From Rotaria sp. Silwood1 (lineage: Eukaryota > Rotifera > Eurotatoria > Philodinida > Philodinidae), in assembly GCA_905250075.1 (NCBI GenBank), contig CAJNOP010000664.1, forward strand, positions 22,271 through 86,270: a stretch of DNA of 64,000 bases, given 5' to 3'. This document shows, in pieces, positions 11,130-20,971 of this stretch. The notes beneath the pieces are model-generated. The model saw nothing but the letters and a program-made list of their open reading frames with translations. It ran no database searches and was not told the DNA's origin. Position numbers and translations under genes: made by a program. The first letter of the stretch is position 1; the number at the start of each line of letters is the position of its first letter.

Positions 11130-11714
11130 GTAAAATGTCCGCAAAGCAGAATCAGGGGGTATAGACAAAAATGACCGCATTTTGAAAATTGTCCGCAAAG
11201 TAGAATCGAGGCAGAGAATGAAAATGTCCACATTATAGAATCAAGAAAAAATTTATTATGTGAAGAAAGAGAAAGATACAAGTAGTACGAGATGATTCAA
11301 CATTCAACTATGCTTTGGTTTATAATCTTCGTCATCTTTGTCAGATGTATCCAATATGTGAATGTATCGGTAACAAAGAGAACGTAGTCTTTTTTTATAA
11401 TCATCTAAATCTAGTAGACCATTTAAATAATCTTCTTTTGCTTGTACTAAAATATTTTCATTATTAACTGAAGTTAACCTTTTTGGACGAGTTGTTCGTT
11501 GTTGTGCGTGTTCCTGTTCTAATCGAATCATTACTGATTATCGTCGATAGAATCGATTTGTCTGTACTAATTTTCTTACTATTTCTACTTTTTTTTTGAT
11601 TCTATAATGCGGACATTTTCATTCTCTGCCTCGATTCTGCTTTGCGGACAATTTTCAAAATGCGGTCATTTTTGTCTATACCCCCTGATTCTACTTTGCG
11701 GACATATTTTTCCT
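11130..11714. mobile_element. Mutator-like (MULE) non-autonomous element, long TIRs, 9-bp TSD
   Basis: Arms of roughly 110 bases (about 11130-11244 and 11596-11714) are near-perfect inverted copies. Each contains three spaced copies of a TGTCCGCAAAG-type motif followed by AGAATC. The element is flanked by the identical 9-mer CCAATTAAG at 11121-11129 and 11715-11723. Long TIRs with a 9-bp target duplication are the hallmark of Mutator-superfamily transposons. The roughly 350-bp core carries no transposase, only the small minus-strand frame listed separately. Confidence 0.85.
11304..11531 (-). CDS. Small ORF inside the MULE-like element, function unknown
   Basis: This 75-residue charged frame has an ATG start, an N-terminal basic stretch (TTRPKR), a central Leu/Asp-rich helix-like part (YLNGLLDLDDYKKRLRSL) and an acidic end. 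It fills most of the element's core. I recognise no family. It may be a captured host gene piece (Pack-MULE style), a regulatory protein of the element, or chance. The helix-like composition slightly favours a real coding origin. Confidence 0.35.
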   Translation of the reverse strand: MIRLEQEHAQQRTTRPKRLTSVNNENILVQAKEDYLNGLLDLDDYKKRLRSLCYRYIHILDTSDKDDEDYKPKHS

Positions 11715-11723
11715 CCAATTAAG

Positions 11724-12794
11724 AAAAATCGCCCGCAATCAAGCAGACACGGAAATAATGTAGCTTGTATGTCGGTGTAATTAATTGTCTAATGATGTCT
11801 TTGTTGAGTATGAAGTAGACGAGAAAAAATGCATTATATATGTGTATAGAGGTCAAGAAGGAGAATAATCGATGTTGTTTTTTTTCTCTGTAGTTGCTCC
11901 ATTCATGCATAAATATGAATGTGAAAAAAAGAGAAGAAAGACAAAAATAAGGACTCGTCACATTATCTGATCAACGAAACTATATGTTGAGAGTATGCGT
12001 TCTCGGAATGAATAAAGAAATGGGTCATGTTTGACATATGAGTCACTGTGATAATTATTCGATTCAAGACGACTTATCGAAAGCACTTGACAACACATGT
12101 AGAATTGCGTAATTGTTATCTTTCAATAGTTTTCTAGTTAAAAATTAGTTCATGAATGATACTGAAGCATAGCAGTAGAAGTATCTGAAGTTTGTTTATT
12201 ACAAGTTTCAGTATATGACTTTATAGTTCATTATCAATTTTTGAAAATTAAAGACTCAATATGCACCATTACTGATCATAGAGATGCCTGTTCGAATACC
12301 GAAATTGCCAAATAAGAAAATCAAGGTTTGTATTCAGCGAAAATATCGTTTTGGACATTCGATCTTGCAAGGAATCGATTAAGATAGATATAGAACAATC
12401 GATTGTGATAAAAAAAATGTTTATGTCATAACTCGTCGCTCGTTTCTCCTTCGCAATAGTTATTTCGGCAACAAAATAAATGTAGTAATCTTTCGTAAGT
12501 GATTCTTTATATTTCAGATGAAAAAGAAATTCCAGTTTAACTTTAAAAACTGTCCCCTAACACGTTTCTAATTCCAATTTGAATTTTCATAGGAGAAAAG
12601 ACTAGTCCGATTTGACTGAAATCAAAATCAATAAAATAAAATTATTCGAAGTATCTTTGCAGAAGATGTTTTTTTTTACGTTTTTTATGAAAAACTGAGA
12701 TCAGATGATTAATGCGATCGAAAGTCCAAGTCAGAAAAACTCAGTAACGTCTTGAAAAATGAGAAAATAGATTCTCTTTTTTTCCTGCAATGAA
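11724..12794. other. Non-coding AT-rich DNA
   Basis: No gene, RNA or clear repeat seen. Confidence 0.45.
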
Positions 12795-12884
12795 AGTGTG
12801 AGGGTGTGGGTGTCGGTATGGGTGCGGGTGTGAGGGTGAATGAAAGGAAGAAGTGCACCCGCACCCCCACTCCAACCCACACCT
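12795..12884. repeat. Telomere-like fold-back locus 5
   Basis: G-arm at 12795-12838 (GTGAGGGTGTGGGTGTCGG...), 16-base purine-rich loop, C-arm at 12855-12884. Compact and fairly symmetric. The right flank contains GATATCAGTGAT, which also occurs 30-40 bases to the right of locus 6. Confidence 0.8.
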
Positions 12885-13105
12885 AGGATATCAGTGATAA
12901 GAAATCATTGAACTTTTATCATCACTTACCGTTCGATAATAAATCTCGCTTGAATATACATGTATATCGTTTCTCACATCCACGTATTTAAATTTTCAGC
13001 AATTCTCTGTCAATTATTTTGTGACATATTCGAACTGTAAGCTTTTTTTATTCGCATATTCTGGTACTCTTCGAATTGTGAAGACGTCAAGCTACGAAAT
13101 ACAAT

Positions 13106-13143
13106 TGCATCTCTGAAATATTCTTTTTTTCGCCAGAGATGCA
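13106..13143 (-). promoter_or_regulatory. Perfect 10-bp stem-loop directly after the ART-TPR stop codon
   Basis: On the minus strand, TGCATCTCTG begins at the base after the TGA stop and is repeated inverted (CAGAGATGCA) after an 18-base A-rich loop. In the mRNA this forms a 10-bp hairpin at the very start of the 3' UTR. Its ends resemble hAT-type termini, so it may be a relic of a tiny inverted-repeat element rather than a regulatory structure. Confidence 0.5.
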
Positions 13144-15552
13144 TCAGAAAAAACCCAACTTATTTCGTACTAGAGTAATACCTTTTCTACAATTTTGAAC
13201 ACACGGATGGTTCTCAGGATATGAGCTTTGAAAAATATGCAGAGCGCGTTGAAAAAACGATCGTGCTTGTGGATAATTCTCCACATGGTAATGCAATCCA
13301 GCGATATTGTTGTAAAAAGCTGCCAAGCGTGGATGATTTGAAGGAAAAGAGTTTTCTCCGATGTCGCACGCTTTTTGATAGAATATGAGTGCACTCGTAT
13401 ATTCTCCACATGCGTCATAAACAGTAGCAATGTTGTTATAAGTCTCGGCTAAGTCTGAATGATTTGAAGGAAGCACTTTTTGCTCGATTTTCAGTGTCTT
13501 ATTGTAAAAGTCTAGTGCTTTTGTGTACTCTTTTTTACTATTATACAGTGCTCCAAGGTTACTGTAAATTGTAGCCCAACAGAAATCGTTCGAGGAAATT
13601 GACTTTTCGAAGACTTCAAGTGTCTTTTGATAATACGTCATTGCAGTTGGGTAGTCATTCATTTTTTTGTATACCATTCCCATAGCACAATAGGTAATAC
13701 CTAGATCGCGATGAGTCGGAAGGAGAGACTTTTCTTGGATTTGAAGGGCCTTAGAATGAAAACCCAACGATTCTGAATACTTTTCCAAATGATAATAAAC
13801 TGTACCGATATTGTGGTAAGTACGAGCTAAATCTGGATGATTTGAAGGAAGGGATATTTGGTATATTGTAAGAACTTTCTCGTAGAATACGAGAGCTTGC
13901 CGAAAGTCTCCGTTCCTTCTATGCACTACACCGATATTATCATAAGTCTTGGCCAAATCTGGACTATCTGAAGAGAGAAATTTTTGTTCAATCTTCAAAG
14001 CCTCGTTATAAAATTTCAGTGCTTCCGAGCACTGTCCCATGTTGAGATAGATTGAAGCGATGTTATTGTAGGTCGTAGCCAAATTTGGAGGATAGAGAAA
14101 GACAGAATCTCTCTCAAAGTTAAGTTTTTTATGGTAGAATTCCAGAGCCTCTAGAAATTCTCCTCTATGATGCTTGGTTATTGCCAACTGGTTGTAGAGA
14201 AGAGCAAGTGTGGTGCCATCGTGCTGAGATGTTTGTTTCAAAAGGATCTCATAGATCTCTTGGGCCTTACTGAAATATCCGATTTTGATCAGGAGTTGAC
14301 CCAATCGATGCCATCCCGACCCTTCTCGAATGTCCTTGCGTACATATTCAGTAAGTTGCTTCAACTCTTTATCATCGTCATTTGTTGATGCAAGTTTTAC
14401 TTGCCACAGGTCTTTATCAATTTTTTTCACTTCACCAATTCGAAAGACAGAGTGCATGGACAATAAAATTTCTTGCTCATCGGCGAAATTAGTTTCAGCA
14501 TCTAAGAAGGCGAAAGGTGTGCACATTGAAGTTGGATCAAGATCTATTTGAAAGAGAACTGCAGTCATGTTGGGATCTTGTGGAGGAATTGGACAAAACA
14601 TCTTTGATACTGCTAGATCAGTACTAGTAGATAGGAAGCTGTTGAATGACAATAGACCACCTTGACTGTTGCGCAATTTCTCAAAGTCATCATGGAACAT
14701 TCCTTGACCTCGATAAACATATTTTCGAACCCGATTTGTCGCCTGCTCATCGTTTCGTTGTTTAATCTGCTGAAGAAGATCGCATAGAAAGAAGCCCATT
14801 TTCATTATAATTTCTACGTCCAATGTTCGCAAAGCTCGATTGAGAATAGAATAAGTAAAATTCTCTCTTGTATACCATCGAATTGCTGAACCAGGATGGT
14901 AATTTCTGTCGAATTCTCCAATTTTCTGCAACTGAGATTCATTGTCATGGTATTGTTCGTACCAACAATGAATTAAATCTTCTTTTGTATTTCCATCATG
15001 GCCCATATCAAGTAGAATCTCTGTGAGTATTTGTGAGTACATAAATGAGGGTGGAAGTTCATTTAAATTAGGTTTGAAGGAATCACTAGGAGAGATAATA
15101 CTGATTGGAAAAGAGTCGTGATCACACTGTTTTGTGTCATGCAGAAGTAACTTGCAAATATCGTTGATTGAGTAGGAAACTTTTACTTTTTGGAATTCAT
15201 TTGTCTGCAGACTATGGTTCATACCATCGTTTCGAAGTACATAAATAGAATAAAGTTGTGATATGTCGTGAATCAAGGGAACAAGTGGTTGATTTAGTGT
15301 AGCTGGGATAATCATGAAATTTGTTTTGTCGATCATGTCAGTGAGAAAATCGATGCATTTATTAACATCAGTATATAGAATGATTGTATCAACAATTTGT
15401 CGAAGTTGACGCGATATGTTACAATAATTGTCATCAGACTCATTGATATTCGGATCTAGCCAAATGAGAAGAAAATTTTGATGAATGAAACAATCCTTGG
15501 ATTGTGATGTAGAATTATTCATATTGAAGATTTGTCTTGTTCCCATTGTCAT
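13144..15552 (-). CDS. NAD+:arginine mono-ADP-ribosyltransferase fused to TPR repeats
   Basis: Single-exon frame of 802 residues. Residues about 1-210 form an N-terminal domain I cannot name. Residues about 210-390 are an ART domain of the R-S-E class: the NAD-binding Arg in YVYRGQG (R281), the STS motif in FNSFLSTSTD (308-310) and the ExE motif in FADEQEILL (E359, E361), the pattern of arginine-specific transferases. Residues about 410-790 are some nine tandem TPRs of about 42 residues, closest to kinesin light chain (repeated LALTYNNI/LATTYNNIA and ALKFYNEALKI elements), a protein-binding solenoid. This fusion is a recurrent, expanded architecture in bdelloid rotifers. The likely role is transfer of ADP-ribose to Arg of partners held by the TPRs; the partners are unknown. 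There is no signal peptide, so it is probably cytosolic. The ATG at 15552 is the first in frame. Confidence 0.88.
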   Translation of the reverse strand: MTMGTRQIFNMNNSTSQSKDCFIHQNFLLIWLDPNINESDDNYCNISRQLRQIVDTIILYTDVNKCIDFLTDMIDKTNFMIIPATLNQPLVPLIHDISQLYSIYVLRNDGMNHSLQTNEFQKVKVSYSINDICKLLLHDTKQCDHDSFPISIISPSDSFKPNLNELPPSFMYSQILTEILLDMGHDGNTKEDLIHCWYEQYHDNESQLQKIGEFDRNYHPGSAIRWYTRENFTYSILNRALRTLDVEIIMKMGFFLCDLLQQIKQRNDEQATNRVRKYVYRGQGMFHDDFEKLRNSQGGLLSFNSFLSTSTDLAVSKMFCPIPPQDPNMTAVLFQIDLDPTSMCTPFAFLDAETNFADEQEILLSMHSVFRIGEVKKIDKDLWQVKLASTNDDDKELKQLTEYVRKDIREGSGWHRLGQLLIKIGYFSKAQEIYEILLKQTSQHDGTTLALLYNQLAITKHHRGEFLEALEFYHKKLNFERDSVFLYPPNLATTYNNIASIYLNMGQCSEALKFYNEALKIEQKFLSSDSPDLAKTYDNIGVVHRRNGDFRQALVFYEKVLTIYQISLPSNHPDLARTYHNIGTVYYHLEKYSESLGFHSKALQIQEKSLLPTHRDLGITYCAMGMVYKKMNDYPTAMTYYQKTLEVFEKSISSNDFCWATIYSNLGALYNSKKEYTKALDFYNKTLKIEQKVLPSNHSDLAETYNNIATVYDACGEYTSALIFYQKACDIGENSFPSNHPRLAAFYNNIAGLHYHVENYPQARSFFQRALHIFQSSYPENHPCVQNCRKGITLVRNKLGFF

Positions 15553-16107
15553 GTTTCGTCTTTGCGACTATTTGCAATAGATCTAACAGAGAGAAGAAAT
15601 ATGTCAATGTTGATCTCGCGCATTAAAACAGCATTGTAGGTTATAAAATAGTACTACGAAATATAGAACAAAAGAGTATAGTGTAAGAAGTATAAAATAT
15701 AGTTCTGAGGAATATCATGCATGACCGATGATACAGAAGGCTAAAGTAGAAATCGCGTGTTTTGCTAGTTTGAAAAAAATGTTATCTGCCGTTTTACATA
15801 AGACCATGCGAGTATATACGAACACCTTTACACTTCAGTTACCAGCTAAACATGTTTTATCCAATGATACTCAAGAATTTTTTCGAGTTTAGAAAAATTG
15901 AGTAAGATATTATCTGAATAGACAGAATAGTCCATTATAAAACGATAAGGAATAAGAAGGATATGACACATAGGTAGATACCACTGAAATAACATCTCAT
16001 CTACATTGCAGTGTGTATGCCTTATCTCCCCTGACAAAGTTACCATTATGACTGGTAGTGTTTTATAACCTACTGCACAGGTACAACTTTTCGCGAGCAG
16101 CCTACAG
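15553..16107. other. Upstream region of the ART-TPR gene
   Basis: Presumed promoter and 5' UTR side of the minus-strand gene. No defined motif found, and the open stretch at 15846-16175 on the minus strand runs into a MITE and has no recognisable features. Confidence 0.4.
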
Positions 16108-16263
16108 TTTTGTTGACTACAAAAAATATCGATCGGAAATTTGTCAGATATAATTTGTCGAAAAAAATTTGGCAATTCGACAAATTTTATTAAAAAAATA
16201 TCGATAGAATAAAATTTGTTGAAGTAAATTTTATTCTATCGACATTTTTTGTAGTAGACAAAA
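16108..16263. mobile_element. Small palindromic MITE (about 156 bp)
   Basis: Ends pair as inverted copies: TTTTGTTGACTACAAAAAAT on the left (16108 onward) and TTTTGTCTACTACAAAAAAT inverted on the right (ending 16263), with TATCGAT/TGTCGAT continuing the match. A second, perfect internal hairpin occupies 16201-16243 (arms TCGATAGAATAAAATTT). I could not define a target duplication, so the superfamily is unknown. Confidence 0.6.
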
Positions 16264-16495
16264 TTGATGTTTCCCCTTTTCGCAGCCGGACCGGCACTTT
16301 TTTAATACTTGATCTGAACCGAACTGGATGCAATCGATATCCGAAAATACTCCATCAAAAGCAACGACACAAAGCGATTATCTCAGATTGACTCTGCGCG
16401 AATTAGTCTTTGACAGACCGCTTCTCGTATCGGCAAGCAGGATAAAGCCGATTGCAACACTTGACACAACTCCAAAGACTTAGTAGACAATCCCT

Positions 16496-17850
16496 AGTGA
16501 AAATACTCGTCAAGCGAGTACGACTTTCCAGCGTCAGTACTCATATTACTCACTCGAGTACTCAGGGAATTTCATGTGTACACATACTCGTCGAGTACTA
16601 GGATGAGTACTTGTGCAAGTTTTTCTTTAAAGATTTACTTATAGTCAGATAGATGGGTATTCAATGTAGTACTCATAATCGTTTTTCGCAGAACATTTAG
16701 CAAAACACTTATGCACTAGTATATATGAATATAAATTATAATTATATAATAAAAGAAAGTGATGCAATAAATTTTAAAATAGAAAACTATTTAATGCCTT
16801 ATCTGCTCGATTCTCTATTCTTTTTTTGATAAGTCATTTATACAATAAATATTAATGGTGACTTTGAGAAAAAGAAAAAGATTTTTTCTTTTCATTTGTT
16901 AACTTCTCGGATAAGGTTAAATTCTTTTTAAACATATTAATGTAGATTTTCTTTAGTTTTACTTTCTAAATTTATATAAAATATCTTTGGTTAAAATAAA
17001 GTTTTTTAGATTGATTGTAAAATGCGTGAAACGAAGGACAACAAACAACTTTCGTTATAAATCGATCGCGATTTTAAAATAAGAAGATGCGTCAATATAC
17101 TACAGACAAAAAGTTTTTTAGTTTGTATTTATTTATTTTTTTGTAAACTGTAATGAATTTAAGGATGCGTGTGTTTGATGTTTAGCGTGTTAAGCCATAA
17201 TATACGTTTATTTTCTATCACATTTCTAATTGTCACTAAATAATTTATTATTTTTTCTGCTTGGTTGTTTTTTTTTTTACTGTTCTCAATTCATGTTTAA
17301 TTGTACTCTCATTCTTGACGATCTACACAAAGAAATCTTCATTATTAGAGAGAATTGTTGGAGATTTTCTTTTTTTTCCTACATAACGAATAAACGATTT
17401 TATTGACTTTTGAATAAAAAGAACATAAAATTGTATTTTTATTGTATCAAAATACAGAAAATGCTTAACTTTCTTTGCTAATGATGAAAGTTTATATGTC
17501 CGTATTCTTTGTGTTAAAATGTATGAAACTGATATCATACTTGTATTTCTTATTTTGACTATTTTTCTCAAAGTTCTATTGCGTGTGCCCGTGTTTTTTA
17601 TTATAAATTTGATAATAAATAAAAATTAATATAGTACAACGGTACTAACCAAAAAATATGCTTATGAGTATTTTTTTATAGACCAGTAAAGTACACAAAA
17701 TTAGATAGTAGTACTACCAAAACGCTCAATATTATATGGCTAGTACTCAAATGCTCAGATTCTAGTGCAAGTACGACCGATGAGTACTCAAAACTCATGA
17801 GTACTCACGGCATTTTCTAGCGTGAGTACGACATGAGTACTACCCTATGA
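16496..17850. mobile_element. Candidate DNA transposon remnant with GAGTAC-rich ends
   Basis: Both ends (about 16496-16625 and 17640-17845) are crowded with direct and inverted copies of GAGTACTCAT/ACTCGTAC-like motifs. The 1 kb between them is AT-rich and free of those motifs. Clusters of short subterminal repeats framing an AT-rich core are typical of transposase-binding regions in hAT/CACTA-type elements. No transposase frame and no convincing target duplication were found. Confidence 0.45.
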
Positions 17851-18479
17851 ATATGTTGACTAGAGTTAACAGACAAAAACCACACTGGAACGAAAGTCTT
17901 TTCTATAGCATAGACTCATGACGTCATTCTTCTCTGTGATTGAGTCATAGGAAGACATGCCTATAGCTGTCACGAGACGTCCTCTATCAATACCCAACAA
18001 CTCGTACTCATCTTAAACAGCATCAATCAAGCTTCCATTGTTTTCATTATCTCAGTGAAAAAAAATAGTAATCGATCACTATATAGTGTCTTCGCACCAC
18101 AATGAAAGATGGCAGTAGCTTTCGATAAACTTATTGCTGCTTGTTTCAATGGCTGAGACGCACATCGAGTCACATTTTCATTAGCTTGACGACGAGCAAC
18201 AGAATCCACAGATTGTTCGCGTCATCCAGATTTTACGCCGAACAAACAAAATGAATTATTCAGGATCGATAAAAGATTTATTATTTTTCAAACTCGACTT
18301 TTTTACGTACGTTTCAATAAGTATCGAGCGAAGTTTTGTTCTCCAGATCATGGTGTCACAAACGAATGGCTTGGGATGGATGTGCCGATAATGCGAGAGG
18401 TGATTTCTATGTGATCACTCATGCCGAAAATGAAGCAAAATGTCATACAGCATCATCGAACATTCTTCTCTTTCAGCAT
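17851..18479. other. Non-coding
   Basis: No recognisable gene. The minus-strand open stretch at 18027-18209 has no family resemblance. Confidence 0.4.
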
Positions 18480-18575
18480 GGGTGAGTGTGGGTGTAGGTG
18501 CAGGTGTGGCCATCGGATGCCTTTTCTGTTCTATCACAGCCTCAGTCACACCCATACCCACACCCACCCACACCC
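18480..18575. repeat. Telomere-like fold-back locus 6
   Basis: G-arm at 18480-18509, loop of about 36 bases, C-arm at 18546-18575 (CACACCCATACCCACACCCA...). Same polarity as all other loci; the loop sequence is unique. Confidence 0.8.
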
Positions 18576-19480
18576 TAGCCCAAATTAATGACGAGTGAGA
18601 CGAATGATATCAGTGATTTCACATGTTTTTTTATTGATTTTCACATAATATGATCAACATGAGATAAATGAAGTGGTTTTAAGTAATAAAATGTATCATT
18701 GATAACTTCAAATCGTAAAAGAAAACGTTCAATCTTTGATGCTATTGTTGCATAATTACAATCCGAAAATGATAATGAAACAATTTGAAATGATATTGAA
18801 GTTAATCGATCTCAGAATATATCAAATTGTTTTCTTTTCTTAATATAACTGAGATAAACTCGAAAACGAGTATAGACAAGACAAACTAAACGAACTCGTT
18901 AATTAACAAGACATAAACATCCAAATATTCTAATATCATTGAGAATTTTGGCAATTAATTCACCTGGAAGATTGCTCAAATAATCAGACATCTTCTTTTT
19001 ATTGATTATAAATCAATATTTGTATTTTTGTTTATATATACGAATAAGCCAACGGTGTAATTAAGAATATGCAATACATCATAATAAAAAAAATAATCGT
19101 TGTGCTGATTGTTAAGTTTTAATTGTAACAGAATATGACTAAACTACAACGATAAAGTTAAATGAATTTATTCAGAAACTTAAGTCATTTTATTGATTCA
19201 TCTAACGTAAATCTATGAATTAGGTATGCGTTGCATCATCCTCAAACTAATACAGTGCGATCAGCTATACAACGATGATATATTCTCGCAAACTATTTAG
19301 AGAAAAGATTAATATTTAAAAAAACTTTTTCGAATAAGAATTCATCCTGAAGAATGAATTTCTACTTATCTATTGACTGTTTTAGGTATTTTTCACTCAC
19401 ACCCACCCTAGAAATATACTTAAAATAATGTAAGAAATGCTATTTCATGAATCGATAGCATCTATCGAGATGATCAAATA
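18576..19480. other. Non-coding; solitary C-rich telomere-like scrap at 19394-19409
   Basis: AT-rich DNA with no gene. A 16-base ACTCACACCCACCCTA piece near 19394 resembles a lone right arm of the fold-back loci. Confidence 0.45.
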
Positions 19481-20898
19481 TCTGGCTCCTCACTCTGCCT
19501 CTTTTTCCTCTATTTTACGAAAAGTCCTCTTTTTCTCCTCTTTTTGGATATAAATCCTCTTTTTCTTCCTTTTTGGGAAAAATTAGGCGTTAAAGGAAAA
19601 TAGTCGATAATGTTGACTTATTTGGATGAATCAATACGCTTTTAACCAATAAGGTCAATAACAAGGTTGAAAATTGACCCTGAGTACGCATTGAGAGAGT
19701 CAAATAGACACTAATTCCATTCCGAAACGTTTTGTTAGTAAAATTATTTTGGCTTAGTATTTAATCGGATTAGCTAAAATCAATATTTATTGAAGTCAAA
19801 ATTTAGAAATACTAAAATGAATTGCTGTAGACTTATGTATGTGCAAACATAAAAGTTTGAAAACTTGGTGCTTGAACGGAACAACAAGGTAGCTTCGAGC
19901 ATGAACTTAAACACGATTTTCGATAATTGAAATTCAAGAATCTCGACTGCAGAACTGCGGAATCTTTCGTCAAAGTGATCAAATTTTCTTGGATGGGGAA
20001 ATCGTTTTCAAGACGTAGCCGGTTAGCAAAGCAACAAAACACGATTTTTCTCGAAAAGCTCCAAAAATTTCACCAGAAGAAAAGTTTCTCAAATGCCCGT
20101 TCACACAGCAGTAGATTCTGCATCTCTGGTCGCCTCGAAGATGAATTAGTGATAACCTCTAACAAATTTTGTAAAAATTCGCTCCGTCAAGTAACTTTCA
20201 AGAGGTACAGTTTTCCTACTCTTAGAGGAATTTTATGAAAAATCGTGAAAACTGAACCGTAGTGTACTCAAGATTCAAATTTTTTTGTATATTATTCAAT
20301 TCCAATTGAATTCCGAGTTATATTAGGCCTTTATAATTCATCAGAATTAATACTGTTCTGTTCCCAGGAAGAACTTCCGATAACGCGGTAGAAATTCTTG
20401 TTACAGATTTGAGAAAAAAACCTTGAAGGCTTTGTTTTGAATTGAATTTGTGGTATTTTTTTCTCTTATAAATATGCACGGTCTATTACGTCTTCTTTTG
20501 TTTATGTTAGCTCTTTAAGTTCTCGTGCTTTTATAAACTGAACATATTCTGAATATTCAGTGATTTTCCTTTTAATTACCTTTTCTTTGTCTACGAGTAT
20601 TCGGGTAAAGTGATATCACAGTCAAATACTTTTGAAGTAGACTCTGTCCTTTTTGTCTCTTTTTTGTAGTTCTCTTTTTCTGAGCTCGGTAGAAAAAACA
20701 CGACCGCAAATGTCAAGAACTGAATATCGCTTCCATCTTTCGAGTTTTTCAAGTTTGTGTTGAATCCAGATTAATGGTGCTCTAATTTATTGACTTTTGA
20801 ACCCCGCGGCAGCCTTTGTTCACATTTTAGAAGCGAAAAAATGTTCCTCTTTTTTCCTCTTTTTCTACGGACTGTCGGTGGGATGCCAGATAGACCTT
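19481..20898. mobile_element. Possible DNA element with TATCTGGC...GCCAGATA ends
   Basis: The outer octamers are inverted copies, and the next bases agree partially. Both ends are rich in CCTCTTTTT modules, but these lie in direct rather than inverted orientation, which weakens the case. The interior is non-coding. It includes AGATTCTGCATCTCTG at 20113-20128, identical to the inverted terminus of the hAT-type MITE at 10286. Confidence 0.3.
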
Positions 20899-20971
20899 TT
20901 CTTGGAACTTCTCGTTCACATCTGGAAACCTACACATCCACACCATTGAACTCTAAGATTAACACATAATA

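Noticed and set aside
11130-11714. CRISPR-like spaced repeats
   Set aside because: The three spaced TGTCCGCAAAG motifs are mirrored in the opposite arm and belong to transposon TIRs in a eukaryotic genome.
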